From: Streptomyces sp. ML-6
GTDB lineage: Bacteria; Actinomycetota; Actinomycetes; Streptomycetales; Streptomycetaceae
Reading direction: 5' to 3'
Assembly: GCF_030116705.1 (NCBI RefSeq)
Contig: NZ_JAOTIK010000001.1
Location: 2,499,001 to 2,563,000, forward strand
Length of the DNA stretch: 64,000 nucleotides
Each line of letters begins with the position of its first letter. The first letter of the stretch is position 1. Below, in pieces: positions 33,500 through 43,224 of the stretch. A model generated the notes under the pieces. That model made no database searches, was not told the DNA's origin, and saw only the letters and a list, made by a program, of their open reading frames with translations. Position numbers and translations under genes: made by a program.

Positions 33500-34057
33500 A
33501 TGCTTCAACTCCGCACCGCGCAGGGGTCCCGGAGCCGGCGCGCCCTCGGCCGGACGCTGCTCGCCGCCGCTCTGCTCACCGCCGTCGCCGCGGGCCCGGT
33601 CGTCGCGGCGGCCCCGGGGGCACCGCAGACGTCAAAAACCCCGCAGGCACAGCAGGCGTCGAAAACCCGACAGGCACCACAGACCCAGCAGGCACCGGCG
33701 GCGCACGGGAACCTCGGCGCCCCGGCGTACCAGCAGGTCGCCCACTTCTACGGCGCCTACATCGACGCCGTGTCGGCGGAGGGCGGCGGTGAACTCACCA
33801 CCGTCCTGCGGAAGTTCTACCTGACCCCGCAGTTGCGGTCCCGGCTGGACGCCTGGGAGCGGCGCAACCACGCGGACGGGGTGCTCCGCGCCCAGAACGT
33901 TCCGCTCGCCTTCCTGGTCACGCCGGGCGACAGCGCCACCGGTCACACCTGGTCGACGGTGCGGCTCACCTGGAGCCGCGGCGAGCACCCCACGTACTCG
34001 TACCTGACCGTGCGGTCGGACCTGGCGACCGGTCGGATCTCCGACATCGGCGACTGA
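33500..34057 (+). CDS. Secreted hypothetical protein with Gln/Ala-rich linker
   Basis: The 185-aa product has a signal peptide (RRALGRTLLAAALLTAVAAG), then a repetitive TSKTPQAQQASKTRQAPQTQ linker, then a domain of about 115 residues beginning YQQVAHFYGAYIDAV and ending in strand-rich YLTVRSDLATGRISDIGD. It may be a small cystatin-like fold, but I do not recognise the family. ATG follows GAAAGGCAGGAA. Confidence 0.68.
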   Translation: MLQLRTAQGSRSRRALGRTLLAAALLTAVAAGPVVAAAPGAPQTSKTPQAQQASKTRQAPQTQQAPAAHGNLGAPAYQQVAHFYGAYIDAVSAEGGGELTTVLRKFYLTPQLRSRLDAWERRNHADGVLRAQNVPLAFLVTPGDSATGHTWSTVRLTWSRGEHPTYSYLTVRSDLATGRISDIGD

Positions 34058-34188
34058 GCCCAGCCCGGGGCTGCACGAACCCCGCCCGGGACCAGCCGAG
34101 GTACGCGGGACCGCCGGAAGTCCCGGCAGCCCCGTGCAGTCGGGCCCGGCGGCCTCGCACAGTCGGCCCCGTCCCCGGCCCCGTGCCC

Positions 34189-37100
34189 TCAGACCGCGGC
34201 GGGCTCGTCCTCCCCGATGAAGGTGCGCCACAGCACGGCGTAACGCCCGTCCTCGGCGAGGAGTTCGTCGTGGGTGCCGTCCTCGACGACCCGGCCGTGG
34301 TCCATCACCACGACCCGGTCGGCGCGGGCGGCCGTGGTCAGCCGGTGGGCGACGACCAGGGTGGTGCGGCGGCCGGCCAGGCGGTCGGTCGCCTGGTTGA
34401 CCAGTGCCTCGCTGGCCAGGTCCAGGGAGGCGGTCGCCTCGTCGAGCAGCAGGACGTCCGGGTCGACGAGTTCGGCGCGGGCCAGTGCGATCAGCTGGCG
34501 CTGGCCGGCCGAGAGGTTGCGGCCCCGCTCGGCGACCTCGTGCAGGTAGCCGCCGTCCAGGGTGGCGATCATGTCGTGGGCGCCGACCGCCCGCGCCGCC
34601 GCCTCCACCTCGGCGTCGGTGGCCTCGGGCCGCCCGTACGCGATGGCGTCGCGGACCGTGCCCGGGAAGAGGTACGCCTCCTGCGGCACCACTCCGAGCC
34701 GGTGCCGGTACGCGGTGAGGTCGAGGCGGCGCAGATCGGTGCCGTCCGCGGTGACCCGGCCGCCCGTGGGGTCGTAGAACCGGGCGACGAGCTTGACGAG
34801 GGTGGACTTGCCCGCGCCGGTCTCGCCCACGAACGCGACCGTCTGGCCGGCCGGTATTCGCAGGTCGATGCCGGTGAGCGCCTCCTCGCCGCCGCCGTCG
34901 CCCCCGTACCCGAAGGACACGTTCTCGAAGGCGATCTCGCCGCGCAGCGACGGCACCTCCAGGGGTTCGTCGGCGGTTTCGGTGGAGGTCGGCTCCCGCA
35001 GCAGTTCCTGGATGCGGCCCAGGGAGACGGTGGCCTGCTGGTAGCCGTCGAAGACCTGGGACAGCTGCTGCACGGGGGCGAAGAACAGCTCGATGTAGAG
35101 CAGGTACGCGACCAGCGCGCCGGTGGTGAGGGTGCCGTTGTCGACCCGGCCCGCCCCGACGATCAGGACGGCCGCGGCGGCCACCGAGGACAGCAGCTGC
35201 ACGAACGGGAAGTAGACCGAGATCAGCCACTGGCCGCGGATCCGGGCCTCGCGGTAGTGGTCGCTGCGCTCCGCGAACCGCTCCGCGCCGTCGTGCTCGC
35301 GGCGGAACGCCTGCACGATCCGCAGCCCGGAGACGGATTCCTGGAGGTCGGCGTTGACCACGCCGATGCGTTCCCGGGCCAGCTCGTACGCCTTGACGCT
35401 CCTGCGGCGGAAGAAGAACGTGCCGACGATCAGCACCGGCAGCGTCGCGAAGACCACGAGGGCCAGCTGCACGTCCAGGACCAGCAGCGCGACCATGATG
35501 CCGAAGAAGGTGACGACGGAGACGAAGGCCGTGACCAGACCGGTCTGCAGGAACGTGGACAGCGCGTCCACGTCCGTCGTCATCCGGGTCATGATGCGGC
35601 CGGTCAGTTCGCGCTCGTAGTAGTCCAGGCCGAGCCGCTGGAGCTGCGCGAAGATCTTCAGCCGCAGCGAGTACAGCACCCGCTCACCGGTGCGGCCGGT
35701 CATCCGGGTCTCGCCGATCTGGGCGGCCCACTGCACGAGGACGACCACCAGGGCCAGCGCGGACGCCGCCCAGACCGCTCCGAGCGCGAGCTGCGAGACG
35801 CCCTGGTCGATGCCGTGCCGGATCAGCACCGGCAGCAGCAGCCCGGCACCCGCGTCGACCGCGACCAGCGCCAGGCTCACCAGCAGCGGCAGCCCGAAGC
35901 CGCGCAGCAGCCTGCGCAGCCCGTAGGAGTCCTCGGGGCGCACGGCCCGGGCCTCGTCGATGTCGGGCGTGTCCGTGGCGGGCGGCAGCGCCTCGACCTG
36001 GGCGAGCAGCTCGGGGGTGGCGGGCATGCCGGCGGCGCCGGTGTCGCGCGGTTCCTCCTTGCGGACCCACAGCCGGGGGCTGATGCCGCGCTCGGCGTCG
36101 AACTCGGCGTCCAGCTCCTCCTGGAGGGCGCGGTCGTCCTCGGGGGCGGCCTCGACGGCCCGCGGCTGGTGGCCGGGCGAGGTGCCGCCCAGCTCGTCCG
36201 GGTCGGTGAGCAGCCGCCGGTAGAGCGCGGAGCGGCGCTCCAGCTCCTCGTGCGTGCCGAGGTCGGCGAGCCGGCCGTGCTCCAGGACGGCGATCCGGTC
36301 GGCGAGGTTCAGGGTGGAGCGGCGGTGGGCGATCAGCAGCGTGGTCCGCCCGGCCATCACCTGGCGCAGCGCCTCGTGGATCTCGTGCTCGACGCGGGCG
36401 TCGACGGCGGAGGTGGCGTCGTCGAGGAGGAGCAGCCGGGGGTCGGCGAGGATGGCGCGGGCGAGCGCGACGCGCTGGCGCTGGCCGCCGGAGAGGGTGA
36501 GCCCGTGCTCGCCGACCTTGGTGTCGTAGCCCTCGGGGAGCTCCGCGATGAACCGGTCGGCCTGGGCGGCACGGGCCGCCTCCTCGATCTGCTCCTGGGT
36601 GGCGTCCGGGAAGCCGTAGGCGATGTTGGCGCGGACGGTGTCGGAGAACAGGAAGCTGTCCTCCGGTACGAGGCCGATGGCGGCGCGCAGCGAGGACTGG
36701 GTCAGCTCGCGGACGTCGTGGCCGCCGACCAGGACGGCGCCGTGCGTCACGTCGTAGAAGCGGGGCAGCAGCAGCGAGACGGTGGACTTCCCGCTGCCGG
36801 ACGCGCCGACGACGGCGACGGTCTCGCCGGGCTCGATGGTCAGCGAGAACCCGTCGAGGACGGGGCGCTCGTCGTCGTAGCCGAACCGTACGTCGTCGAA
36901 CTCGACGCTCGCGGGGGCGTCGGCCGGGAGTTCCTTGGTGCCGTCCTTCATGGTCGGCTCGGTGTCGATCAGCTCCAGGACGCGTTCGACGCCGGCCCGG
37001 GCCTGCTGTCCGACGGTGAGCACCATGGCGAGCATCCGGACCGGGCCGACGAGCTGGGCGAGGTAGGTGGAGAACGCGACGAACGTGCCGAGGGTGATCT

Positions 37101-37938
37101 CGCCCCGGGTGGCGAGCCAGCCGCCGAGGGCCAGCATCGCGACCTGGCCGAGGGCGGGGACGGCCTGGAGGGCGGGGGTGTAGCGGGAGTTCAGCCGGAT
37201 CGTCCGCAGGCGTCCGGCGAACAGCTTCCGGCCGACCTCGCGCAGCTTGCCGGTCTCCTGCTCCTCCTGCCCGAACCCCTTGACGACCCGGACCCCCGAG
37301 ACGGCCCCGTCGACCACTCCGGCGACGGCCGCCGCCTGTCCCTGGGCGTACCAGGTGGCGGGGAAGAGCCGGTTGCGGGAGTGGCGGGCTATGTACCAGA
37401 GGGCGGGGGCGACGGCGATCGCCACCAGGGTCAGCAGCGGGGAGAGCCACGCCATGACGACCAGGGATATGAGGAAGAGCAGGAGGTTCCCGATGGTCAT
37501 CGGGAGCATGAACAGGAGTCCCTGGATCAGCTGGAGGTCGCTGGTGGCACGCCCGACGACCTGCCCGGTGGACAGCTCGTCCTGCCGTTTCCCGTCGAGC
37601 CGGGTGATCGTTCCGTACATCTCGGTGCGCAGGTCGTGCTGCACGTCGAGGGCGAGCCGGCCGCCGTAGTAGCGGCGGATGTACGTGAGGACGTACACGA
37701 CCACGGCGGAGGCGATGAGGAGGCCGGTCCAGAGGGCGAGGGAGCGGGTGCGATCGACGACGACGTCGTCGATGATCACCTTGGTGATCAGCGGGACGAG
37801 GGCCATCACCGCCATGCCGGCGAGGGACGAGCCGAGCGCCAGCAGCACGTTGAGCCGGTAGCGCCATGCGTAACCGCACAGCCGCCGGGCCCATCCCGGG
37901 GCCCGTGCCACGCCCTCCGTGTCCGCTGCGTCCGTCAC
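34189..37938 (-). CDS. Fused tandem ABC exporter (TMD-NBD-TMD-NBD)
   Basis: The 1249-aa protein joins two half-transporters. Module 1: six-helix domain (about 25-330), Walker A GASGSGKSTVSLLL near 385, signature LSGGQRQRVALARAI and Walker B LLLLDDATSAVD. Module 2: six-helix domain (about 680-960), Walker A GETGAGKSTLVKLV near 1035, signature LSAGQRQLIALARAEL and LLLDEATASLD. The type IV exporter fold suggests drug, lipid or peptide efflux. It is far from either lanthipeptide operon, but neither has its own ABC exporter, so a role in trans is possible. Confidence 0.93.
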   Translation of the reverse strand: MTDAADTEGVARAPGWARRLCGYAWRYRLNVLLALGSSLAGMAVMALVPLITKVIIDDVVVDRTRSLALWTGLLIASAVVVYVLTYIRRYYGGRLALDVQHDLRTEMYGTITRLDGKRQDELSTGQVVGRATSDLQLIQGLLFMLPMTIGNLLLFLISLVVMAWLSPLLTLVAIAVAPALWYIARHSRNRLFPATWYAQGQAAAVAGVVDGAVSGVRVVKGFGQEEQETGKLREVGRKLFAGRLRTIRLNSRYTPALQAVPALGQVAMLALGGWLATRGEITLGTFVAFSTYLAQLVGPVRMLAMVLTVGQQARAGVERVLELIDTEPTMKDGTKELPADAPASVEFDDVRFGYDDERPVLDGFSLTIEPGETVAVVGASGSGKSTVSLLLPRFYDVTHGAVLVGGHDVRELTQSSLRAAIGLVPEDSFLFSDTVRANIAYGFPDATQEQIEEAARAAQADRFIAELPEGYDTKVGEHGLTLSGGQRQRVALARAILADPRLLLLDDATSAVDARVEHEIHEALRQVMAGRTTLLIAHRRSTLNLADRIAVLEHGRLADLGTHEELERRSALYRRLLTDPDELGGTSPGHQPRAVEAAPEDDRALQEELDAEFDAERGISPRLWVRKEEPRDTGAAGMPATPELLAQVEALPPATDTPDIDEARAVRPEDSYGLRRLLRGFGLPLLVSLALVAVDAGAGLLLPVLIRHGIDQGVSQLALGAVWAASALALVVVLVQWAAQIGETRMTGRTGERVLYSLRLKIFAQLQRLGLDYYERELTGRIMTRMTTDVDALSTFLQTGLVTAFVSVVTFFGIMVALLVLDVQLALVVFATLPVLIVGTFFFRRRSVKAYELARERIGVVNADLQESVSGLRIVQAFRREHDGAERFAERSDHYREARIRGQWLISVYFPFVQLLSSVAAAAVLIVGAGRVDNGTLTTGALVAYLLYIELFFAPVQQLSQVFDGYQQATVSLGRIQELLREPTSTETADEPLEVPSLRGEIAFENVSFGYGGDGGGEEALTGIDLRIPAGQTVAFVGETGAGKSTLVKLVARFYDPTGGRVTADGTDLRRLDLTAYRHRLGVVPQEAYLFPGTVRDAIAYGRPEATDAEVEAAARAVGAHDMIATLDGGYLHEVAERGRNLSAGQRQLIALARAELVDPDVLLLDEATASLDLASEALVNQATDRLAGRRTTLVVAHRLTTAARADRVVVMDHGRVVEDGTHDELLAEDGRYAVLWRTFIGEDEPAAV

Positions 37939-38040
37939 CGGTACCTCCCCGTTCGGTCTGCTCTACCGGAAGTCACCAACGCGGTGGGCTGCGGATTTCA
38001 TCCCGCTGTTACAAACGCGGGCCCAGAGATGCAGAAGGGG

Positions 38041-38068
38041 CGTGCGACGGTCGTAGGACCGTCGCACG
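38041..38068. terminator. Terminator hairpin after the beta-lactamase-like gene
   Basis: CGTGCGACGGTC (38041-38052) and GACCGTCGCACG (38057-38068) pair perfectly over 12 bp with a GTAG loop. It lies downstream of the minus-strand gene ending at 38178 and before the ABC gene. Confidence 0.8.
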
Positions 38069-38090
38069 CCCTCCGGCAGGCGGCGCGGCA

Positions 38091-38177
<87 letters not shown>

Positions 38178-38190
<13 letters not shown>

Positions 38191-39149
38191 GTGGCGGTGA
38201 GCATGCGTACCGCCGGGGCCTCCGGCACCGCGGGCACGGCTTCCTGCGGGGCCGCGGGCGGGGCGACGGTCGTGGTCGTCCTCGCGGCGACGGCCGGGTT
38301 GAGGTCCTTGTGCACGGCGCGGGCGACGGCCTGGATGGTGTTGATGCCGTCGTTCATCGTCTTGTTGTCCTGGGTGAGGACGGTGATCGCGTAGTCGTGC
38401 CCCTTCCCGGTGAAGGCGCCGATGCTGTGCACCCGCCAGCCGTGGGTGGCGCGCGGCAGCCAGCCGTTCTTGACCTGGACGGTCACCCCGGACGGCGCCC
38501 CGGCGGGGGTGCCCCAGCGCTGCGAGGAGACGACCTTCTTCATCAGCCCCAGCTCGTAGGCCCGCGCGTTGTCGCTCAGCACCGAGTTCTTCACGGTCAG
38601 CAGGTGCAGCAGCCGCAGCTCGTCCTGGGCGGTGATCCGGGTGAGCCCCCAGTAGCCGCCGGAGCCGGGCACGGTGTTCTTCATGCCGGCGGCCTTGAGG
38701 AACGCCTTGATCTTGGTCACGCCGAGCTGCTTCCACAGGCTGGTGGTCGCGTTGTTGTCGGACTTGGTGATCATGGCGGTGGCGAGGTTGGTCTCGCGCT
38801 GGGTGAGGTAGCGGTTGTGCTTCTTGTTGTCCCAGAGCAGCGTGGCCAGCACGGTCGCCTTCACGACGCTGGCGGAGTCGTACTTCGTCGTCGCCCGCAG
38901 GGTGCAGTTGGTCCTGGTCTTCCGGTCGTAGAGGGCCACCGCCGTGGTCGACTTCCGCCCCTTGAGGGCGGCGGTGATGTCCTTCGACAGCTTGGCGGCG
39001 AGCCCGGCCTTGCCGGACGTGCAGCTCACGGCCGGTGTCGCGGCCGAGGCCGGTGCCGCGCCGACCGCCACCGGCACGAGCACGCCCGCGGTGAGCGCGA
39101 CGGCGAGCGGGGCCTGTGCGCGACGGGATGTACGAGATCGGTCCTTCAT
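38178..39149 (-). CDS. Secreted class A beta-lactamase-like serine hydrolase
   Basis: The 323-aa protein has a signal peptide (RAQAPLAVALTAGVLVPVAV, ASA cleavage), then a penicillin-recognising fold: SxxK as SVVK near residue 92, SDN as KSDNNAT and KTG-like KNGW. Active-site order and spacing match class A, but substrate range cannot be told. The C-terminus (TTTTVAPPAAPQEAVPAVPE) is low complexity and ends in the tandem repeat. Confidence 0.83.
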
Positions 39150-39366
39150 GCGATGTGTCCCCCCTGGACTGATGTGTACGGGAACGCGCACCTCGCGCAC
39201 CCGCCAGTAACGACTTCCGAGCAGTCGAAAGGTTGTGCGCATCAGGTCGTGGTGTTCGCCTCGGAAATCCCGGCCCTCTCGGGGGCGGCGGGGCGTTCCT
39301 CGCGGTCGTGGCCGGGTATCGATGGCCTCGTGCGGTCCGTCCCGACGGCAGGAGGAACGAGGAACC

Positions 39367-39741
39367 ATGACGAGCGCCCGACCCGTCCGGTACGCCGAGG
39401 CGTACCGCTGCGGCAGGCTCTACGCGGTGATCGCCGCGTTGCAGCGGCTCGCGGAGAACGAGCACCACGAACTGGGCAGGCCGCAGTGCGTGGAGAGGGC
39501 CGCCACCCGGCCGGAGCCCGCGCTGCGGGATCCCCTGCGGCAGGTCGGCCACTACCTGGTGCGGGCGCGGATACGAGGCCGGGGCGCGGCGGCCGATCCG
39601 GTCTTCCGGTCGATCCCCGACTTCCTGCCCGAGGCCCGGGAGGTGCCCGCGTACCTGAGCGCCGAGGAGCGGGAGGACTTCCACCGCGGCCGCGAGGAGC
39701 AGGCGGCGCTCATCGCGAAGGAGTACCCGGCCGGAAAGTGA
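39367..39741 (+). CDS. Small protein resembling the C-terminal part of Csd1/Cas8c
   Basis: The 124-aa product (YAEAYRCGRLYAVIAALQRL near the start; YLSAEEREDFHRGREEQAAL near the end) echoes the pattern at the C-terminus of type I-C Csd1/Cas8c (AYxxGRLxAVLExxQ ... F.lGYYhQR). No other type I-C gene is nearby and both arrays here are I-E-like. It is probably a standalone Streptomyces family derived from or sharing that domain. ATG follows AGGAGGAACGAGGAACC. Confidence 0.6.
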   Translation: MTSARPVRYAEAYRCGRLYAVIAALQRLAENEHHELGRPQCVERAATRPEPALRDPLRQVGHYLVRARIRGRGAAADPVFRSIPDFLPEAREVPAYLSAEEREDFHRGREEQAALIAKEYPAGK

Positions 39742-39791
39742 ACCGGGGAGGGGAAACGGTCCCGCTTGGCAACACCCCCGCCCGGGAACGG

Positions 39792-39828
39792 CCCCGCCCG
39801 CGCCCCGGGATCGGGTGCGCGGGCGGGG
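39792..39828. terminator. Terminator hairpin after the Csd1-like gene
   Basis: CCCCGCCCGCGC (39792-39803) pairs perfectly with GCGCGGGCGGGG (39817-39828) around a 13-base loop, 51 bases after the stop. Confidence 0.72.
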
Positions 39829-39890
39829 ACACGGGCCCTCTACGGGTACGTCAGGGCATCACAGGGGAGGTGCGTCGGCTCGAACAGCCG

Positions 39891-39916
39891 GGTCGGCCCG
39901 GTCAGCCGGGCCGACC
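39891..39916. terminator. Terminator hairpin after the agmatinase gene
   Basis: GGTCGGCCCGG and CCGGGCCGACC pair over 11 bp around TCAG. It lies 32 bases beyond the minus-strand agmatinase stop, within a run of GGTCGGCC-like words. Confidence 0.7.
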
Positions 39917-39948
39917 GGATCAGCCAGGTCGGCCAGGTCGGCCGTGAC

Positions 39949-40917
39949 TCACTTGGCGCGGGTTTCCGCGATCTGCCGGGACATGATCGTGGTCAGCTCG
40001 TACGCGGTGTGGGAGGCGGCGACGGAGGTGATCTCGGCGTGGTCGTACGCGGGGGCGACCTCGACCAGGTCGGCGGAGACCAGGTTGCAGGAGGACAGGC
40101 CGCGGACGATCTCCAGGAGTTCGCGGGAGGTCAGGCCGCCGGCCTCGGGGGTGCCGGTGCCGGGCGCGTGCGCCGGGTCCAGCACGTCGATGTCGATGGA
40201 GATGTACAGCGGCCGGGCACCGATCCGCTGGCGCAGCTGGTCGGCGACCTCGTCGACGCCGCGCCGCATGACGTCGGCGGAGGTGACGATGCCGAAGCCC
40301 ATCTTCGCGTCGTCGTCCAGGTCCTGCTTGCCGTAGAGCGGGCCGCGGGTGCCGACGTGGGAGAGCGCGGAGGTGTCGAGGATGCCCTCCTCGACGGCCC
40401 GGCGGAACGGGGTGCCGTGGGTGTACTCGGCGCCGAAGTAGGTGTCCCAGGTGTCGAGGTGGGCGTCGAAGTGGAGCAGCGCGACCGGGCCGTGCTTCTT
40501 GGCGACGGAACGCAGCAGCGGCAGCGCGATGGTGTGGTCGCCGCCGAGCGTCATCAGGCGGGCGCCGGTGGCCAGGAGGTCGTCGGCGGCGGCCTCGACC
40601 GTCTCGACGGCCTCGTTGATGTTGAACGGGTTCGCGGCGATGTCCCCGGCGTCGGCGACCTGCGCGAGCGCGAACGGGGAGGCGTCCTGCGCCGGGTTGT
40701 ACGGGCGCAGCAGGCGCGAGGCCTCGCGGATCGCGTTGCCGCCGAAGCGGGCGCCGGGGCGGTAGGAGACACCGGTGTCGAAGGGCACGCCGACGACGGC
40801 GACGTCGGCGGTGCCGACCTCATCGAGGCGGGGCAGCCGGGCGAACGTCGCGGGTCCGGCGTACCGCGGGACGCGGGAGGAGTCGATGGGGCCGCGCGGC
40901 GTTTCGCTACTGCTCAT
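39949..40917 (-). CDS. speB: Agmatinase/ureohydrolase family enzyme
   Basis: The 322-aa protein carries the binuclear manganese motifs GGDHTI, DAHLDTW and [19 protein letters not shown]. Family members hydrolyse agmatine, guanidinobutyrate or related guanidino compounds to urea. The family is certain; the exact substrate is not, so the symbol is tentative. I chose the ATG at 40917 over an upstream GTG because GAAAGG precedes it. It is divergent from a PucR-type regulator, which likely controls it. Confidence 0.85.
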   Translation of the reverse strand: MSSSETPRGPIDSSRVPRYAGPATFARLPRLDEVGTADVAVVGVPFDTGVSYRPGARFGGNAIREASRLLRPYNPAQDASPFALAQVADAGDIAANPFNINEAVETVEAAADDLLATGARLMTLGGDHTIALPLLRSVAKKHGPVALLHFDAHLDTWDTYFGAEYTHGTPFRRAVEEGILDTSALSHVGTRGPLYGKQDLDDDAKMGFGIVTSADVMRRGVDEVADQLRQRIGARPLYISIDIDVLDPAHAPGTGTPEAGGLTSRELLEIVRGLSSCNLVSADLVEVAPAYDHAEITSVAASHTAYELTTIMSRQIAETRAK

Positions 40918-41048
40918 GGGGGTGCCTTTCTCGTGGTGGTGCGTGCCTCGTGGGGGGGGGGTGCGTGGTGACGCGGTCCGTACTGAAGACGGTAGGTGGC
41001 CCGCACACGGCACTGAAGTGTACGTTTCCTCCATAACTGAAGCCGTCG

Positions 41049-42521
41049 ATGGATGGATCGTCCATGGAAGCCCCGGTCGCGCTGCCCCCGCCGCCCACTC
41101 CCCCGGTGTCGCTCACCGCGCTGCTCGCCCGTGAGGAGCTGGGGCTGCGCCGCATCGCGGGCCCGGACGGGGCCGAGCTGTTGTGGGTGCACACCTCGGA
41201 GATGGCCGACCCGTACCCGTATCTGCTCGGCGGTGAGCTGGTGCTGAGCGCCGGGGTGCTGCTCAAGGACCCGGACGGGTACGTGGCCCGGCTGGTGGAG
41301 GCGGGGGCGGCGGCGCTCGGTTTCGGGGTGACGCCGGTGTTCGACACGGTGCCGGGGGCGCTGGTCGAGGCGTGCGAGCGGCACGGTCTGCCGCTGGTGG
41401 AGGTGCCGCCCGGGACTCCGTTCACGGCGATAGCCCGGGCGGTGTGGCGGCTGATGGCCGAGGCCCGGCACCGGGAGCTGCGCCGGGTGACGCACGCCCA
41501 GCAGGCCCTGGCGACGGCGGCGGCCCGGCCCGACCCGGTCCCCGCGGTGCTGCACCAGCTGACGGTGCGGCTGGGCGGCCGGGCGGTGCTGCTCGCCGCG
41601 GACGGCGAGGAGCTGCACGCCTCGGGCCCCCGTCCCGCCCCGGACGTCGGTGCGGCGCTGGCCGGGCTGGCCCGGGTGGTCTCCGCCGGGGCGCGCCCCG
41701 CCCCGTCGTCCGCCACCGACACGCTGCGGGGCACCCATCTGTCCGCGTACGCGCTGGGCGGCGGCCAGGGGCTGGTCCTGGAGTTGGCGACGGACCGGCG
41801 GGAGGCGGGCGACCACACGATCGCCGGGGTCGCGGTCGTCCTGCTCTCGCTGCTGGCCGCCCCGCACCAGGGCGCCGACGCGGCGGGCCGGTCGGCCGCC
41901 CTCGTACGGATGCTGCTGGGCGCGGACCCGCAGGACGTCGGCCCGCTGCTCGGCGGCGCGGAACAGTGGACGGTAGTGCACGCCCGGCGCAGCGGGGACG
42001 GCCCGGTGGACCCGCTCACCGCCGGCGCGCTGGGCGCCGCCCTGGGCTCGGCCCTGGTCGACGCGGGCCGGGGCGGGGACGCGGTGCGGGTGCTGGTGCC
42101 CGGCGACGACCGGATCGTCCCGCAGCCCGGTTGGACCCTCGGCGCCTCCGCCCCCGCTCCCCTCACCGCCCTGGGCCTCGCCGACGCCCAGGCGGCCCAC
42201 GCCCTGGGCCGCGCCGCGGCCACCCGCACCCCGTTGGTCCACCACCGCACCGACGCCGGTACGGGCCTGGCCGCCCTGGTCCCTCCCGACCGGGCCGAGG
42301 CCCACGCCCGCACCCTCCTGGCCCCGCTCACCGAACCCCTGGCCGAGACCCTGCGCTGCTGGCTGAGCCTCCACGGCAACTGGGACCGCACGGCCACGGC
42401 CCTGCGCATCCACCGCAACACGGTCCGCCAGCGCATCACCCGCTGCGCGGCCCTGCTGGACGTGGACCTGGACGACATGGACGTACGGACGGAGCTGTGG
42501 TTCGCACTGCGGCACCACTGA
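41049..42521 (+). CDS. PucR-family transcriptional regulator
   Basis: The 490-aa protein begins with a PucR ligand-binding domain (about 18-125, [20 protein letters not shown]) and ends with the PucR-type helix-turn-helix ([20 protein letters not shown] then [16 protein letters not shown]). Regulators of this kind control nitrogen or purine catabolism, which suits control of the divergent ureohydrolase gene. Two ATG codons (41049, 41064) are possible starts. Confidence 0.87.
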   Translation: MDGSSMEAPVALPPPPTPPVSLTALLAREELGLRRIAGPDGAELLWVHTSEMADPYPYLLGGELVLSAGVLLKDPDGYVARLVEAGAAALGFGVTPVFDTVPGALVEACERHGLPLVEVPPGTPFTAIARAVWRLMAEARHRELRRVTHAQQALATAAARPDPVPAVLHQLTVRLGGRAVLLAADGEELHASGPRPAPDVGAALAGLARVVSAGARPAPSSATDTLRGTHLSAYALGGGQGLVLELATDRREAGDHTIAGVAVVLLSLLAAPHQGADAAGRSAALVRMLLGADPQDVGPLLGGAEQWTVVHARRSGDGPVDPLTAGALGAALGSALVDAGRGGDAVRVLVPGDDRIVPQPGWTLGASAPAPLTALGLADAQAAHALGRAAATRTPLVHHRTDAGTGLAALVPPDRAEAHARTLLAPLTEPLAETLRCWLSLHGNWDRTATALRIHRNTVRQRITRCAALLDVDLDDMDVRTELWFALRHH

Positions 42522-42795
42522 CCCGGGCGCGGGGCACCGGCGGATTGGGGCAGGGGTGCGGGTGGCGTCGCCGACACTCGCCACGACCCCAGCGGCTTTG
42601 AGCAAGGTGCCGCACACATCGCGGTTCGCCGGAGCCGCCAAGGGCTGCCCCACCTCCACGGCGAACGGGCCCAGCATGAGCGTCCGGCCTGCCTTGGGCC
42701 GAACCCATCCCGCGTCGACCAACAGGCCGTTGCCCTGCGCGCCGCCGAGTAGTCGCAAGCGCCCGCAGGGTCGCGCAAAGGGCACGGAAGCGGCG
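42522..42795. other. Unassigned stretch between PucR and the immunity gene
   Basis: No confident gene. On the minus strand a frame reads GLLVDAGWVRPKAGRTLMLG then PFAVEVGQPLAAPANRDVCG, without a start or domain I recognise. It may be a gene remnant linked to the toxin module, or noise. Confidence 0.4.
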
Positions 42796-43218
42796 TCAGC
42801 TCGCGCCGAGATAAATCCTCCGCGCCAGGACAGCTTCGATGAATTTCCGAGGTGGCAGGTAGTTGTGATCCTTGACGTAGTGATAAGCAAGATCCGGCGC
42901 GATCAGCAGTTCTCCGTCCGCGGAATAGACGCGCACTTCTGCGGCCCCCAGCGCAATCCTGACCCCATCCATTTCGGTGCGATAGGGGTATGAGAGCTTA
43001 CCGTTTTCGTGAGGCAACGAGCAGGCATGAAACCCGCGCATCCTTGCAGAGGAGTTGTCTCGGGCAAGCAGAATAAAGGCGTCAAGAAAGCCTTCCGGCA
43101 CATCTCCCTTCGTGAAATTTTTGTCGCCGCCGAGCCATCCGATGTTCAGCGCATTCGCGCCGGGCGGGATGGTTTCAGTGGCGTAAGTGTAAGGAGACAG
43201 ATCGCTATACGTGGTCAC
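42796..43218 (-). CDS. Probable RHS immunity protein, DUF7919-like
   Basis: The 140-aa product (MTTYSDLSPYTYATE; ANALNIGWLGGDKNFTKGDV; YHYVKDHNYLPPRKFIEAVL) has a pattern I associate with the DUF7919 family, often seen near polymorphic toxins. It lies 6 bases after the RHS toxin gene in the same direction, the classic place for an immunity gene. Its DNA is more AT-rich than neighbours, like the toxin tip, so the pair probably moved together. Confidence 0.68.
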   Translation of the reverse strand: MTTYSDLSPYTYATETIPPGANALNIGWLGGDKNFTKGDVPEGFLDAFILLARDNSSARMRGFHACSLPHENGKLSYPYRTEMDGVRIALGAAEVRVYSADGELLIAPDLAYHYVKDHNYLPPRKFIEAVLARRIYLGAS

Positions 43219-43224
43219 GTAACC

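Noticed and set aside
40907..42890. Long minus-strand frames of over 600 codons antisense to the PucR gene
   Set aside because: High-GC shadows; composition is Arg/Pro/Ala-rich and PucR domains on the plus strand are unambiguous.
42556..42993. Plus-strand 145-aa frame
   Set aside because: It runs antisense into the immunity gene, has no ribosome site and no recognisable domain.
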